Shown in pieces: positions 17,269 through 25,390 of a stretch of 64,000 nucleotides of DNA; within the stretch, counting starts at the first letter, position 1; every line of letters begins with the position of its first letter. The notes under the pieces were generated by a model, which worked only from the letters and a program-made list of their open reading frames with translations, was not told the origin of the DNA and did no database searches. Where the stretch lies: assembly GCA_965248855.1 (NCBI GenBank), contig CBDFKQ010000011.1, positions 310,001-374,000 of the forward strand. The letters run 5' to 3'. The position numbers and the translations under genes were made by a program. Origin of the DNA: CBDFKQ01 sp965248855. GTDB taxonomy: Bacteria > Bacteroidota > Bacteroidia > Cytophagales > 172606-1.

Positions 17269-17763
17269 CTAATTAAGACTAGTTCCTTTTAATAAATCAT
17301 TTACAAATTCTTTTTGCGAAGACTGATCTTTTAATTGATTCTTTAACACTTTTTCGGCGATTTCAATAGACAATTCAGCTACCTGCATTTTTATATTTTC
17401 TATTGCAGATTGTTGCTCTTGCCTAATTGCATGGCGGGCATCATCTATCATTTTATTTCCTTCAGTAATAGCCTTGTTTTTGGCTTCATTAACCATGTTT
17501 TCGGCGGCCTCATTCGCTTTCTTTAAAATAATATCCCTCTCTTCACGTGCCTTTTCTAATAATTTCATATTATCCTGTTGCAAAGCCTTCATATCTTCAG
17601 TTGCTTTTGCTGCCGAACGCAAAGCATTTTCAATTGAAGTTTCTCTTTCATGTAAAGCCTCAGCTATTGGTTTAAAAGCATATTTCTTTAAAATAAAAAA
17701 TACAAAAAGAAATGCTATTAAGGTCCAGAAAATCAAACCAACATCAGGGGTAACTAATTGCAT
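17269..17763 (-). CDS. atpF: ATP synthase F0 b subunit
   Basis: 164 residues. One N-terminal membrane helix (LIFWTLIAFLFVFFILKKYA) is followed by a long charged coiled coil to the end, the peripheral stalk. Only one b gene is present, so the stalk is a homodimer. It lies 82 bases after an unexpected coiled-coil gene that separates it from atpE. Confidence 0.95.
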   Translation of the reverse strand: MQLVTPDVGLIFWTLIAFLFVFFILKKYAFKPIAEALHERETSIENALRSAAKATEDMKALQQDNMKLLEKAREERDIILKKANEAAENMVNEAKNKAITEGNKMIDDARHAIRQEQQSAIENIKMQVAELSIEIAEKVLKNQLKDQSSQKEFVNDLLKGTSLN

Positions 17764-17845
17764 AAATATGATTTGTTAATTGATATAAAAATTTTGTTTT
17801 TATTTAAAAAGTTAATTATTTATTCAAAATGGATAAAATACTAAA

Positions 17846-18250
17846 TTATGTTTCTTTTATTGATAATAATTCTCTCTTTATTAATGGTATTTCTTTTAAC
17901 TGCAAGTCATTTAACTGTTCTTTTATTAAAGGCTGTTCTTTTAATTGAATCTCATTTAATTGCTCTTTAATCAAAGGTAAATCTTTCAATTGTTCCTTCA
18001 ATAAAGGCAGTTCTTTTAAATCTTCCCTTATAGAAACGCTCTCATTTAACAAAAATGTAATGTTCTCAGATTGCCTTATCATCAATTTTGTTAACTGAGA
18101 TACACCTGATGATAATGAATCTTGTTTATTCTCCAACCTCATTACCTTCACCGATAAATCTGCTATGTCAGCTTTTATATTAGCAACTTCTTCAGAATTT
18201 CTATCCTGTTTTTGAAGTAGTTCCGCTAAAAGAATCTCTAATTGATCCAA
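17846..18250 (-). CDS. Repeat-bearing coiled-coil protein inserted in the ATP synthase operon
   Basis: About 134 residues, no membrane segment and no recognised family. Residues 1-75 are a heptad coiled coil. The C-terminal third is a tandem repeat of a decapeptide like LKDLPLIKEQ in about four copies, with LNEIQ/LNDLQ spacers. The start is uncertain: a TTG at 18250 gives the length stated, while the frame stays open upstream to a TAG, giving ITDRER ahead of LDQLEILL from an ATT at 18268. It lies between atpE and atpF, where no ATP synthase operon normally carries a gene. A stalk-associated or unrelated inserted gene are both possible. Confidence 0.65.
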   Translation of the reverse strand: MDQLEILLAELLQKQDRNSEEVANIKADIADLSVKVMRLENKQDSLSSGVSQLTKLMIRQSENITFLLNESVSIREDLKELPLLKEQLKDLPLIKEQLNEIQLKEQPLIKEQLNDLQLKEIPLIKRELLSIKET

Positions 18251-18286
18251 ACGTTCTCTATCAGTAATAACCTACAACAATAAAAT

Positions 18287-18322
18287 ATTCCATACCTCTT
18301 GCCTAATGCGGAGGCATGGAAT
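18287..18322 (-). other. Hairpin downstream of atpE
   Basis: Twelve-base arms (ATTCCATGCCTC and GAGGTATGGAAT on the minus strand, one G-U) followed by ATTTTATTG, a weak T-run. It probably gives partial termination or 3' protection of the atpE message, in line with the higher c-subunit need (inference). Confidence 0.65.
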
Positions 18323-18329
18323 GATTCAA

Positions 18330-18599
18330 TTATTTTAATTGGAAAGAAACAAGGAAACAAGCAAGTACGCCAATCAAAGCAATCGCCTCAATAAGGGCGG
18401 CTAAAATGATGGCTGCAGTTTGAATCTTGTTTGATGCTTCCGGTTGACGGGCAATGCCTTCAACAGCACCACCACCAATGCGACCAATTCCGATACCAGC
18501 GCCTATTGCAACTAATCCGGAACCGATACACGCACCCATTACTGCTAAATTGTTATTAGCAGCTGCTTGCAAAAAGATGTTAAACAATGTAGCTAACAT
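18330..18599 (-). CDS. atpE: ATP synthase F0 c subunit
   Basis: 89 residues with two membrane helices. The glycine-rich first helix reads IGSGLVAIGAGIGIGRIGGG, the polar loop contains RQPE, and the second helix carries the ion-binding Glu in AALIEAIALIG. Forms the rotor ring. There is no obvious sodium-type motif in the first helix, so it is likely proton-driven. Confidence 0.97.
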   Translation of the reverse strand: MLATLFNIFLQAAANNNLAVMGACIGSGLVAIGAGIGIGRIGGGAVEGIARQPEASNKIQTAAIILAALIEAIALIGVLACFLVSFQLK

Positions 18600-18650
18600 A
18601 AAATGAAATATAAATTAAGTGAAACAAATAAAAGCAATCTAAAATTCTTA

Positions 18651-19775
18651 TTAATGACCGTGATCATGTTCGCCATGCTCTTCTACTGCACTGCCGATAT
18701 ACATGCATGATAGCAAAGTAAATATATATGCCTGTAAAAAAGCTACCAATAGTTCAAGAAAATTCATTGCCACTACCACCGGAATACTTGCCAGAGCAAC
18801 TGTTGCATTTTTAAAAAGAAAAATCAACCCTACAAAACTTAAAATAACAATATGGCCGCCTGTAATATTAGCAAATAGACGAATCATTAAAGCAATTGGT
18901 TTTGTAAAAACACCTAAAATCTCAACAGGAACCATTATCGGTAACAACCATAAAGGAATTCCCGGAGGAGCGAAGATATGCAACCAATAATTTGATTTAC
19001 TATTTAATAATGTTAATAACAATGTGAGTACTGCCAAAGTAAGAGTAACTGCTATATTACCTGTTAAATTAGCTCCACCGGGCATTAAACCAAGTAGATT
19101 GTTAAATAAGATAAAAAAGAACAGCGTAAGCATATAAGGTAAAAACTTTTCGGCATCCTTACCTCCTATATTTGTTTTAACAATATCATCCCGAACAAAA
19201 ATAATAAGGGGTTCGAATAAAGATTGTATACCTTTTGGTGCCTGACCCTTATTTGTGCGGTATCTATTTGCAATACTAATGAATATTCCACATAGCAAAG
19301 CAATGCTAATAAGCATCGAAGCTACATTTTTTGTAATTGAAATATCAACTATTCTTCTATCGCTTTCAACATGTTTAATTTTATGGTCTTCTTCGTCTAT
19401 ATAATATCCTTTATAAGTATGTTCTTCTTTTTCACCTTCATGAAGTTCCCCTTCACTATGAAATTTGCTCGACGAAAATATTTCAATACCCCTGTCTTTC
19501 GACAAAATAATAATTGGTAATGGAATTGTAATATGTGTATGACCAATCGAAGCTAAATGCCATTCATGTGCATCGGCAATATGATGCAGAATCATTTCGG
19601 AAAAGTTAAATGGCTCTTTAACTTTTCCGTGCTTTATTTTATTTGTTTCGTGCTTATCTTGTTGAACATGAGCATCATGTTGTGCAAAAATATAATTAGG
19701 CAGTATTAAAAAAAAGACTGCACAAATAATTATTTTAAAGGTATTGTCAAGAAAAAAAATTGATTTTGAGGTCAT
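18651..19775 (-). CDS. atpB: ATP synthase F0 a subunit
   Basis: 374 residues, longer than the E. coli protein because of a Bacteroidota-type N-terminal extension: a signal-like hydrophobic segment, then a His-rich soluble stretch (QHDAHVQQDKHE, HHIADAHEWH). The C-terminal half holds the proton-channel helices, with the essential arginine in MIRLFANITGGHIVI near residue 300. It ends in a His/Asp tail EEHGEHDHGH. Its start overlaps the preceding gene by four bases. Confidence 0.95.
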   Translation of the reverse strand: MTSKSIFFLDNTFKIIICAVFFLILPNYIFAQHDAHVQQDKHETNKIKHGKVKEPFNFSEMILHHIADAHEWHLASIGHTHITIPLPIIILSKDRGIEIFSSSKFHSEGELHEGEKEEHTYKGYYIDEEDHKIKHVESDRRIVDISITKNVASMLISIALLCGIFISIANRYRTNKGQAPKGIQSLFEPLIIFVRDDIVKTNIGGKDAEKFLPYMLTLFFFILFNNLLGLMPGGANLTGNIAVTLTLAVLTLLLTLLNSKSNYWLHIFAPPGIPLWLLPIMVPVEILGVFTKPIALMIRLFANITGGHIVILSFVGLIFLFKNATVALASIPVVVAMNFLELLVAFLQAYIFTLLSCMYIGSAVEEHGEHDHGH

Positions 19776-20143
19776 TGTTTGTCACGGCTTTTCAAATTGG
19801 GTCGCAAGGTAATAAGCAATATGTAAATATCAAAGCCCATATAAAATAAATATAATACTAAAAAGTCGCAAACGAATGTCAGCAAATTAGGAAGGTGACC
19901 AAAAGCAAAATAAGCAATAAAAATAAAGCTTGTTAAAAGCCTGAGGGCCATTGTACCTAAAAATATTAAAATTTCATTCTGTTTGGGAATAAAAAACTTT
20001 ATACCCAACTGAGATAATATAGTTAATGATATTAAAAAAATGAAAATCATCCATATTTTTGAATGGATAAGACTGGGAAATAATAAGAAAGTAAAAAATG
20101 CTGATGCAATTAAAAAAATTGAATAAATAATAAGTTTAACCAT
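19772..20143 (-). CDS. Four-helix membrane protein in the AtpI position
   Basis: 123 residues with four hydrophobic helices and no polar domain. It overlaps atpB by four bases (ATGA), the tight coupling typical of the small first gene of atp operons. Sequence similarity to AtpI is not evident by eye, so the name rests on position and topology. Likely role: helps assemble the c-ring or a subunit. No AtpZ-type gene is seen upstream; the NUDIX gene is next, 53 bases away on the same strand. Confidence 0.7.
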   Translation of the reverse strand: MVKLIIYSIFLIASAFFTFLLFPSLIHSKIWMIFIFLISLTILSQLGIKFFIPKQNEILIFLGTMALRLLTSFIFIAYFAFGHLPNLLTFVCDFLVLYLFYMGFDIYILLITLRPNLKSRDKQ

Positions 20144-20196
20144 TTAAAAAAATAATTGATTGTATTTAATAAATTGAATTAGAAAAAATGAAATTA

Positions 20197-20898
20197 TTAA
20201 ATTTCAAAGTTAAAACCTTTGGATTTTAACTCATCATACCTGTTTCTGTCGAATTTATAAAGTTGGGCAGCACGGTGAGCCACACCTTTTTGTTTCTCAT
20301 CAAGTTTTATTAACAAATTCATTTTAAGGATTTTTTTTCTGAAATTTCTCTTGTCCAATTCTTGACCCAGAGCTGCCTCGTATAAATGTTGTAATTCCGA
20401 AAGTGTAAATTTCTGTGGAAGTAACTCAAAACCTATCGGTTGGTATCTGACTTTTCCTTTTAAGCGGTCAATAGCAAGCTTTACAATCGTTTCGTGATCA
20501 AAAGCCAAATCTTTAGGTACTTCCGACAAGGCAAACCATTTTACATTATCTGCATCAGTTCCCGCTTTTATTTTTTGATAATCAGATAATTTTAATAATG
20601 CAAAATATCCAACCGAAACGGTTCTTCCTCTTGGGTCTCTTCCCATATCTCCAAAAGAATAAAGCTGTTCCATAAAAACATCTGTGAGCCCTGTTTCTTC
20701 TTCCAGTTCTCTTTTTGCTGCAAATTCTAAACCCGGGTCAGTATCTACATCTAAAAAACCTCCCGGTAATGCCCACAATCCCCTGAATGGTTCTCCGCCT
20801 CTTTGAATAAGTAAAATTTTTAATTCAGCATCATCAAAACCAAATAATATGCAATCTACAGTAACTGATGGTCTGGGATACTCATATGTGAAAGACAT
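20197..20898 (-). CDS. NUDIX hydrolase with winged-helix C-terminus (NrtR-like)
   Basis: 233 residues. The NUDIX box is AAKRELEEETGL near residue 60, with metal ligands REXXEE intact, but the conserved Glu eight residues before the Arg is Pro here. The C-terminal 75 residues (FTLSELQHLYEAALG, FRKKIL) form the winged helix of NrtR-type regulators, which bind ADP-ribose and repress NAD or sugar genes. It could be a pyrophosphatase, a regulator or both. It precedes the ATP synthase operon on the same strand. Confidence 0.85.
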   Translation of the reverse strand: MSFTYEYPRPSVTVDCILFGFDDAELKILLIQRGGEPFRGLWALPGGFLDVDTDPGLEFAAKRELEEETGLTDVFMEQLYSFGDMGRDPRGRTVSVGYFALLKLSDYQKIKAGTDADNVKWFALSEVPKDLAFDHETIVKLAIDRLKGKVRYQPIGFELLPQKFTLSELQHLYEAALGQELDKRNFRKKILKMNLLIKLDEKQKGVAHRAAQLYKFDRNRYDELKSKGFNFEI

Positions 20899-20974
20899 GT
20901 TATTTAAATTTGGTTTTCAAAATAAATGCAAGTTATATCAGCGAGAAAATATTATAGGTTTTTATTTTATGATT

Positions 20975-21331
20975 TTAAAAAAAGAACCTTTCATGAATAA
21001 TTTTTCCATTTTTTATTTCATAAACTATAATTTCATTAACTGAGATTATAGTGTTGTTAATCAATGTTACTTCCAACATTAACTGAACAGAAAAAAAATC
21101 GGAAGCTATAATAGGATTGGAAACTTCATACCGGTTCCATTCCTTAATGTTTTGTAAAAACTTTCTTTCTTTTTGTAAGATGGAATTTAATCCATTTACC
21201 GAGCGGCTCTTGGTATTTTCCGGTTCTTCATTATGGCAATCCTCATCAAAAAGTTCTTCTTGAGCCTCCAAAAATTTTTTATCTTTCATGAGCTCAACAA
21301 GCCGATGAGCAATTTCAGTTATTGTTTTCAT
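20975..21331 (-). CDS. SnoaL/NTF2-like protein
   Basis: 118 residues. The layout (N-terminal helices with ELMKDKKFLEAQEELFDEDC, then beta strands ending in VYEIKNGKIIHERFFF) is that of SnoaL-like proteins of the NTF2 fold, which bind small hydrophobic ligands or act as small enzymes. No catalytic signature is visible. A 30-bp perfect palindrome lies 50 bases upstream, shared with the divergent outer-membrane operon. Confidence 0.75.
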   Translation of the reverse strand: MKTITEIAHRLVELMKDKKFLEAQEELFDEDCHNEEPENTKSRSVNGLNSILQKERKFLQNIKEWNRYEVSNPIIASDFFSVQLMLEVTLINNTIISVNEIIVYEIKNGKIIHERFFF

Positions 21332-21380
21332 AAATTAAATAGTTAGATATTATTACAATAAAAAAAAATCTTAAAGCAAA

Positions 21381-21410
21381 TATCGTTTTATCAATATTGA
21401 TAAAACGATA
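21381..21410. promoter_or_regulatory. 30-bp perfect palindrome between divergent genes
   Basis: TATCGTTTTATCAAT meets its exact reverse complement with no spacer. It lies midway between the SnoaL-like gene and the PorV-like operon, a plausible operator for a dimeric regulator. The inner TTTATCAATATTGATAAA also resembles the core of the dispersed repeat. Confidence 0.55.
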
Positions 21411-21480
21411 ATCGAAATATTTTTTGTAATTAAAAAAATAAAGTTATTTTTCCGAGATTAATTTTAGCACAACCGGTTAC

Positions 21481-22311
21481 GTGAAATTTATTTTTTTTGC
21501 ATTTTTATTTTCCTGTAGTTCCCAACTGGTTGCATCCGGCGATCCTGTTCCGGCAGGAGGTCGGTCATGGGCATTAGCAAATGCATCAGTTGCCAATCGT
21601 GATGCTTTTTCTTTGTATAACAATCCTGCAGGTTTATCTCACTTAAAGAATATTTATGGCTTTTCATGTTATGATCGCAGGTATAATTTAGCAGACTTGC
21701 AAACCATTTCTTTTGGTGTGATAAAACCATTAAAAATTGGCGTAGTAGGGATTGGTATTTCAAGGTTCGGAGGCGAATATTATCATGAACACCAAATAAA
21801 CATTGCCTATTCGCAGAAAATAAATATAGTAAGTCTTGGTGCAAAAATTAATTTATTGCAAACGGGCATACAGGATATTGGTGTTAAAAGAGTGTTAACT
21901 TTTGAAATGGGTGCGATTGCTGAACTCATACCTCAAAAATTATTTTTTGGTTTTCATATTTATAATTTCACACAAACCAAATTAGCTTCTTATCAGGATG
22001 AAAGAGTGCCAACTGTGATGAAGGCAGGTATTTCTTATCACCCTATTGAAAAATTAATGATTAATATTGAAACTGAAAAGGATATAGATTACCCGGCTAT
22101 TTTTAAATCCGGAATTGAATATGAGATTGTAAAGCATTTTAAACTCAGAACCGGTGTAAGCTCAAAACCATTCGCAGGTTATTTTGGATTTGGATTCAGT
22201 CCTAAAAATTTTCAATTCGATTATGCTTTTCGCAGCCATCCTCAATTAGGTACTTCTCATCATATATCGGTTTGCTTAAGGTTTAAAGATACTTTTAAAA
22301 CCAAATCTTAA
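21481..22311 (+). CDS. PorV/PorQ-like outer-membrane barrel protein
   Basis: 276 residues from a GTG start; a signal peptide ends at about SQLVAS. The pattern GGRSWALANASVANRDAFSL then NNPAGL is characteristic of PorV/PorQ and FadL-like barrels of Bacteroidota, followed by alternating amphipathic strands to a C-terminal Phe-rich strand. PorV and PorQ shuttle or attach type IX cargo, but this paralog's role is unknown. Six bases separate it from the next gene, so the two are co-translated. Confidence 0.75.
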   Translation: MKFIFFAFLFSCSSQLVASGDPVPAGGRSWALANASVANRDAFSLYNNPAGLSHLKNIYGFSCYDRRYNLADLQTISFGVIKPLKIGVVGIGISRFGGEYYHEHQINIAYSQKINIVSLGAKINLLQTGIQDIGVKRVLTFEMGAIAELIPQKLFFGFHIYNFTQTKLASYQDERVPTVMKAGISYHPIEKLMINIETEKDIDYPAIFKSGIEYEIVKHFKLRTGVSSKPFAGYFGFGFSPKNFQFDYAFRSHPQLGTSHHISVCLRFKDTFKTKS

Positions 22312-22316
22312 AAAGA

Positions 22317-24425
22317 ATGAATGGTTTTAAAAATATTATACATTTTATTTTCTTTTTGATTGCTTTTATTCTTTTAAACTCTCAAAATATTTTCTCGCAA
22401 AAATACCCTCGCAAAGACATTGATATCGATGGGTTTATTCAGGATTTATTTAATCAAAACCAACAGGAATCGGATGTGAATTATGAAGACTTATACGAAT
22501 CTCTTTTTCAACTTTATACCCAACCTTTAAATTTGAATGATGCCAATAGAGATGAATTGAACAACTTATATATTTTATCTCAGGAGCAGGTAAATAACTT
22601 TCTTAATTATCGAAAAAGAACCGGAAATTTATTATCAATTTATGAATTACAATCCATCCCGGGTTTTGATATAACTTTAATAAATAAAATTCTTCCTTTT
22701 GTTGAAGTTGAAGATAATAAGCTTGATAACAGGCCACTAAAACAAAAAGTATTTACAGAAAAAAATCATTATTTTTTATTACGAGAAAGTCGTGTTCTTC
22801 AAACACAAAAAGGTTTTTTACCTGCAGATACAAGTTCAACCGGCAGAGTAACACAACGCTATTTAGGTTCACCGGATAAAATTTATGCCCGTTATAGGGT
22901 AAGTCATTCTCACGATTATAGTTTTGGTTTTACGGCTGAGAAAGATGCAGGAGAACAAATAAAATGGGATTCAAAAACAAAATTTATGGATTTTTGGTCG
23001 TTTCATGGCCAGTTACAAAATCGTGGCAATTGGAAAAATATTGTTGTAGGTGATTATTTAATGCAATTCGGACAAGGATTGGTTTTATCAGCAGGGTTTT
23101 CTGTAGGAAAGGGTGCAGAAACAATAACTACAATCAGAAGAAATAACCTTGGGATAAGGCCATATAGCTCTGCCCTTGAAAGTGGTTTTTTTAGAGGTGC
23201 AGCCGCTACTTATAATGTTGGGAAATTCGATTTTACAGGTTTTGTTTCTAATATAAAACGTGATGCCGGTTTAACACTTTTAAAAGACACAACTGATGAA
23301 ATCGAAACCTTTGTTGGTTCTCTTCAATTAAGTGGTCAACATCGAACAAATCATGAAATTGCAACTAAAAATAGTATTCTTGAAAGATCAATTGGAGGAA
23401 ATATTTTGTACAGAAGTGATGACAAAAACTTGGAAATTGGATTAACTTATTTAACAAACATTTACGATCAATATTTACAACATCACCCAAGGGTATATAA
23501 TCAGTATGATTTTAAAGGAAGGCAAAATGCGGTAACAGGTGCAAATTTTAGTTATAACTTTCAAAATTTTAATTTTTTTGGTGAAGCAGCACGTTCATCA
23601 AGTGGTGGAACGGGTATGGTTGGAGGATTTGTAAGCAGCTTAACATCAAAGATAGAATTGTCAATGCTTTTGAGGCGCTATGATAAAAATTTTCACAGCT
23701 TTTATGCAAATGCTTTTGGAGAAAACACGAATAATAATAATGAAAAAGGAGTTTATTGGGGGTTAAAATTTACTCCAACACGAAAATGGCAAATAAGTGC
23801 TTATTACGATAAATTTAGTTTTCCTTGGTTGAAGTATTTGGTTTCTGCACCATCCAACGGGTATGAATTTTTATTACGATTGTCTTTTAAACCTACCAAA
23901 ACCATTCTTTTATATGCACAATTTCGTGAAGAAAATAAAGGCCGCAATATTCCCCCAACCATTTCATTAATTGATGTTGTTGCACCTGCCTTACGAAGAA
24001 ATTATATTTTCAATATTGATTTTGCAGCTACGAAAAATATTTTTCTCAGGTCGAGGGTTCAGTTTAGCAATTATACATTAAATGAAAAAACAACAGGAGG
24101 ATATGCAATTGTTCAGGATGTTAATTTTGAATCGGGAAGATGGCAATTAAGTACAAGATTTGCATTATTTGATACAGATGATTACAATAACAGGCAATAC
24201 GTTTATGAAAAAGATGTTTTATATTCCTTTTCTCTGCCTGCTTATTATGAAAGGGGAATGAGAAGTTATTTTATGCTTCAATACAAACTGTTTTCAAAAG
24301 CCAGTATCTGGTTGAGATATGCTCAAACAGATTTGCGAAATGTAAAAAAAATGGGTTCGGGCTTGGATCTAATAAACGGACAACAAAAATCAGAGATAAA
24401 ATGCCAGCTGATGATATTTTTATGA
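22317..24425 (+). CDS. Helix-hairpin-helix plus outer-membrane barrel protein
   Basis: 702 residues. After a signal peptide (to about FSQK) comes an N-terminal region with ComEA-like HhH repeats: LNLNDANRDELNNLYIL and LLSIYELQSIPGFD. From about residue 140 on, strands with alternating hydrophobicity suggest a large barrel, in keeping with the PorV-like partner just upstream. HhH modules bind DNA in known ComEA proteins, so a DNA-uptake-related role is possible but speculative. The end KCQLMIFL is unusual for a barrel. Confidence 0.7.
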   Translation: MNGFKNIIHFIFFLIAFILLNSQNIFSQKYPRKDIDIDGFIQDLFNQNQQESDVNYEDLYESLFQLYTQPLNLNDANRDELNNLYILSQEQVNNFLNYRKRTGNLLSIYELQSIPGFDITLINKILPFVEVEDNKLDNRPLKQKVFTEKNHYFLLRESRVLQTQKGFLPADTSSTGRVTQRYLGSPDKIYARYRVSHSHDYSFGFTAEKDAGEQIKWDSKTKFMDFWSFHGQLQNRGNWKNIVVGDYLMQFGQGLVLSAGFSVGKGAETITTIRRNNLGIRPYSSALESGFFRGAAATYNVGKFDFTGFVSNIKRDAGLTLLKDTTDEIETFVGSLQLSGQHRTNHEIATKNSILERSIGGNILYRSDDKNLEIGLTYLTNIYDQYLQHHPRVYNQYDFKGRQNAVTGANFSYNFQNFNFFGEAARSSSGGTGMVGGFVSSLTSKIELSMLLRRYDKNFHSFYANAFGENTNNNNEKGVYWGLKFTPTRKWQISAYYDKFSFPWLKYLVSAPSNGYEFLLRLSFKPTKTILLYAQFREENKGRNIPPTISLIDVVAPALRRNYIFNIDFAATKNIFLRSRVQFSNYTLNEKTTGGYAIVQDVNFESGRWQLSTRFALFDTDDYNNRQYVYEKDVLYSFSLPAYYERGMRSYFMLQYKLFSKASIWLRYAQTDLRNVKKMGSGLDLINGQQKSEIKCQLMIFL

Positions 24426-24477
24426 AGAGAATTAATTATATCTTGCGACAATAAAAAAAAACAATAAAATCTAATTT

Positions 24478-25332
24478 ATGAGAAATATACTTTTTCAGGC
24501 ACTTTTAACCTTACTGATTTCGGGTTTAAGCGCCTTTTCTTTTTTAAATAAACCTAAAAATTTTCGCCCGAAAGTAGGTTTGGAATTATACAGTTTACGA
24601 CGGGAGTTTGCTGTGGATGAAGATAATGCACTTAAAATAGCGCATTCACTCGGCTTTAAAGATGTAGAAGTAACAGGGGTACCAAATTTAAAGCCGGCAG
24701 AGTTTAAAAAGAAGCTCGATTCATATGGTATGCACGCCACCAGTATAAGTACAGATATGAAAGAATTAAAAGAATCTCCTGAAAAAGTAATTGAAAGAGC
24801 GAAAATACTAGGGGCGGAGTATGTTGTAATCTTTTGGATTGATCATAAAAATGATTTGATTACACTGGAAGAAATCAAAGAAGCTGTTTCCGTTTTTAAT
24901 GAAGGAGGAAAGAAATTAAAAGAAAAAGGACTTCAGTTTTGCTATCATACACATGGATATGAATTTGCAAAGTATGAAAATGAAACTTTTTTTGATTATT
25001 TATACAAGCATACAGATGCAGAAGCAGTAAAATTTGAAGAGGATGTTTTTTGGGTTAAACACGGTGGAACCGATCCGGTAGAATTTTTAAAAAAATATGG
25101 AAAACGTACGCCACTTATGCATATTAAAGATATGGCGAAAGATGTTGTTGGAGCAAAAACCGGAAAAGAAAAGGTGGAAGCAGATGTAGTATGGGGCACA
25201 GGTCAAATTGATATTAAAGCAGTAATATTACAAGGAGAAAAATCAGGTGTGAAACATTTTTATCTCGAAGATGAATCTCCTGAAGTTTTAAAACAAATTC
25301 CTCTTAGTTTAAAATTTGCTGAGGGCATTTAA
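24478..25332 (+). CDS. Sugar phosphate isomerase/epimerase (xylose-isomerase-like TIM barrel)
   Basis: 284 residues. An N-terminal hydrophobic segment (MRNILFQALLTLLISG) looks like a signal peptide, then a TIM barrel begins VGLELYSLRREF. Metal-ligand candidates are in CYHTHGYEF, VKFEEDVFWV, LMHIKDM and HFYLEDESPE. Such exported proteins occur near sugar-processing genes of Bacteroidota; substrate unknown. The terminator at 25340 follows directly. Confidence 0.82.
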   Translation: MRNILFQALLTLLISGLSAFSFLNKPKNFRPKVGLELYSLRREFAVDEDNALKIAHSLGFKDVEVTGVPNLKPAEFKKKLDSYGMHATSISTDMKELKESPEKVIERAKILGAEYVVIFWIDHKNDLITLEEIKEAVSVFNEGGKKLKEKGLQFCYHTHGYEFAKYENETFFDYLYKHTDAEAVKFEEDVFWVKHGGTDPVEFLKKYGKRTPLMHIKDMAKDVVGAKTGKEKVEADVVWGTGQIDIKAVILQGEKSGVKHFYLEDESPEVLKQIPLSLKFAEGI

Positions 25333-25339
25333 AAAAACT

Positions 25340-25384
25340 AAGATAAATGAAGCCTAATCATCATATTTAGGCTTCATTTATCTT
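25340..25384. terminator. Bidirectional terminator between the epimerase gene and gcvP
   Basis: Near-perfect 18-base arms, AAGATAAATGAAGCCTAA and TTAGGCTTCATTTATCTT, separated by 9 bases. It serves the convergent gene ends at 25332 and 25391. T-runs are weak. Confidence 0.75.
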
Positions 25385-25390
25385 GATTTG

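Noticed and set aside
17880..18030. CRISPR-like repeat
   Set aside because: The repeats are in frame, degenerate and code for LKDLPLIKEQ units, with no unique spacers.
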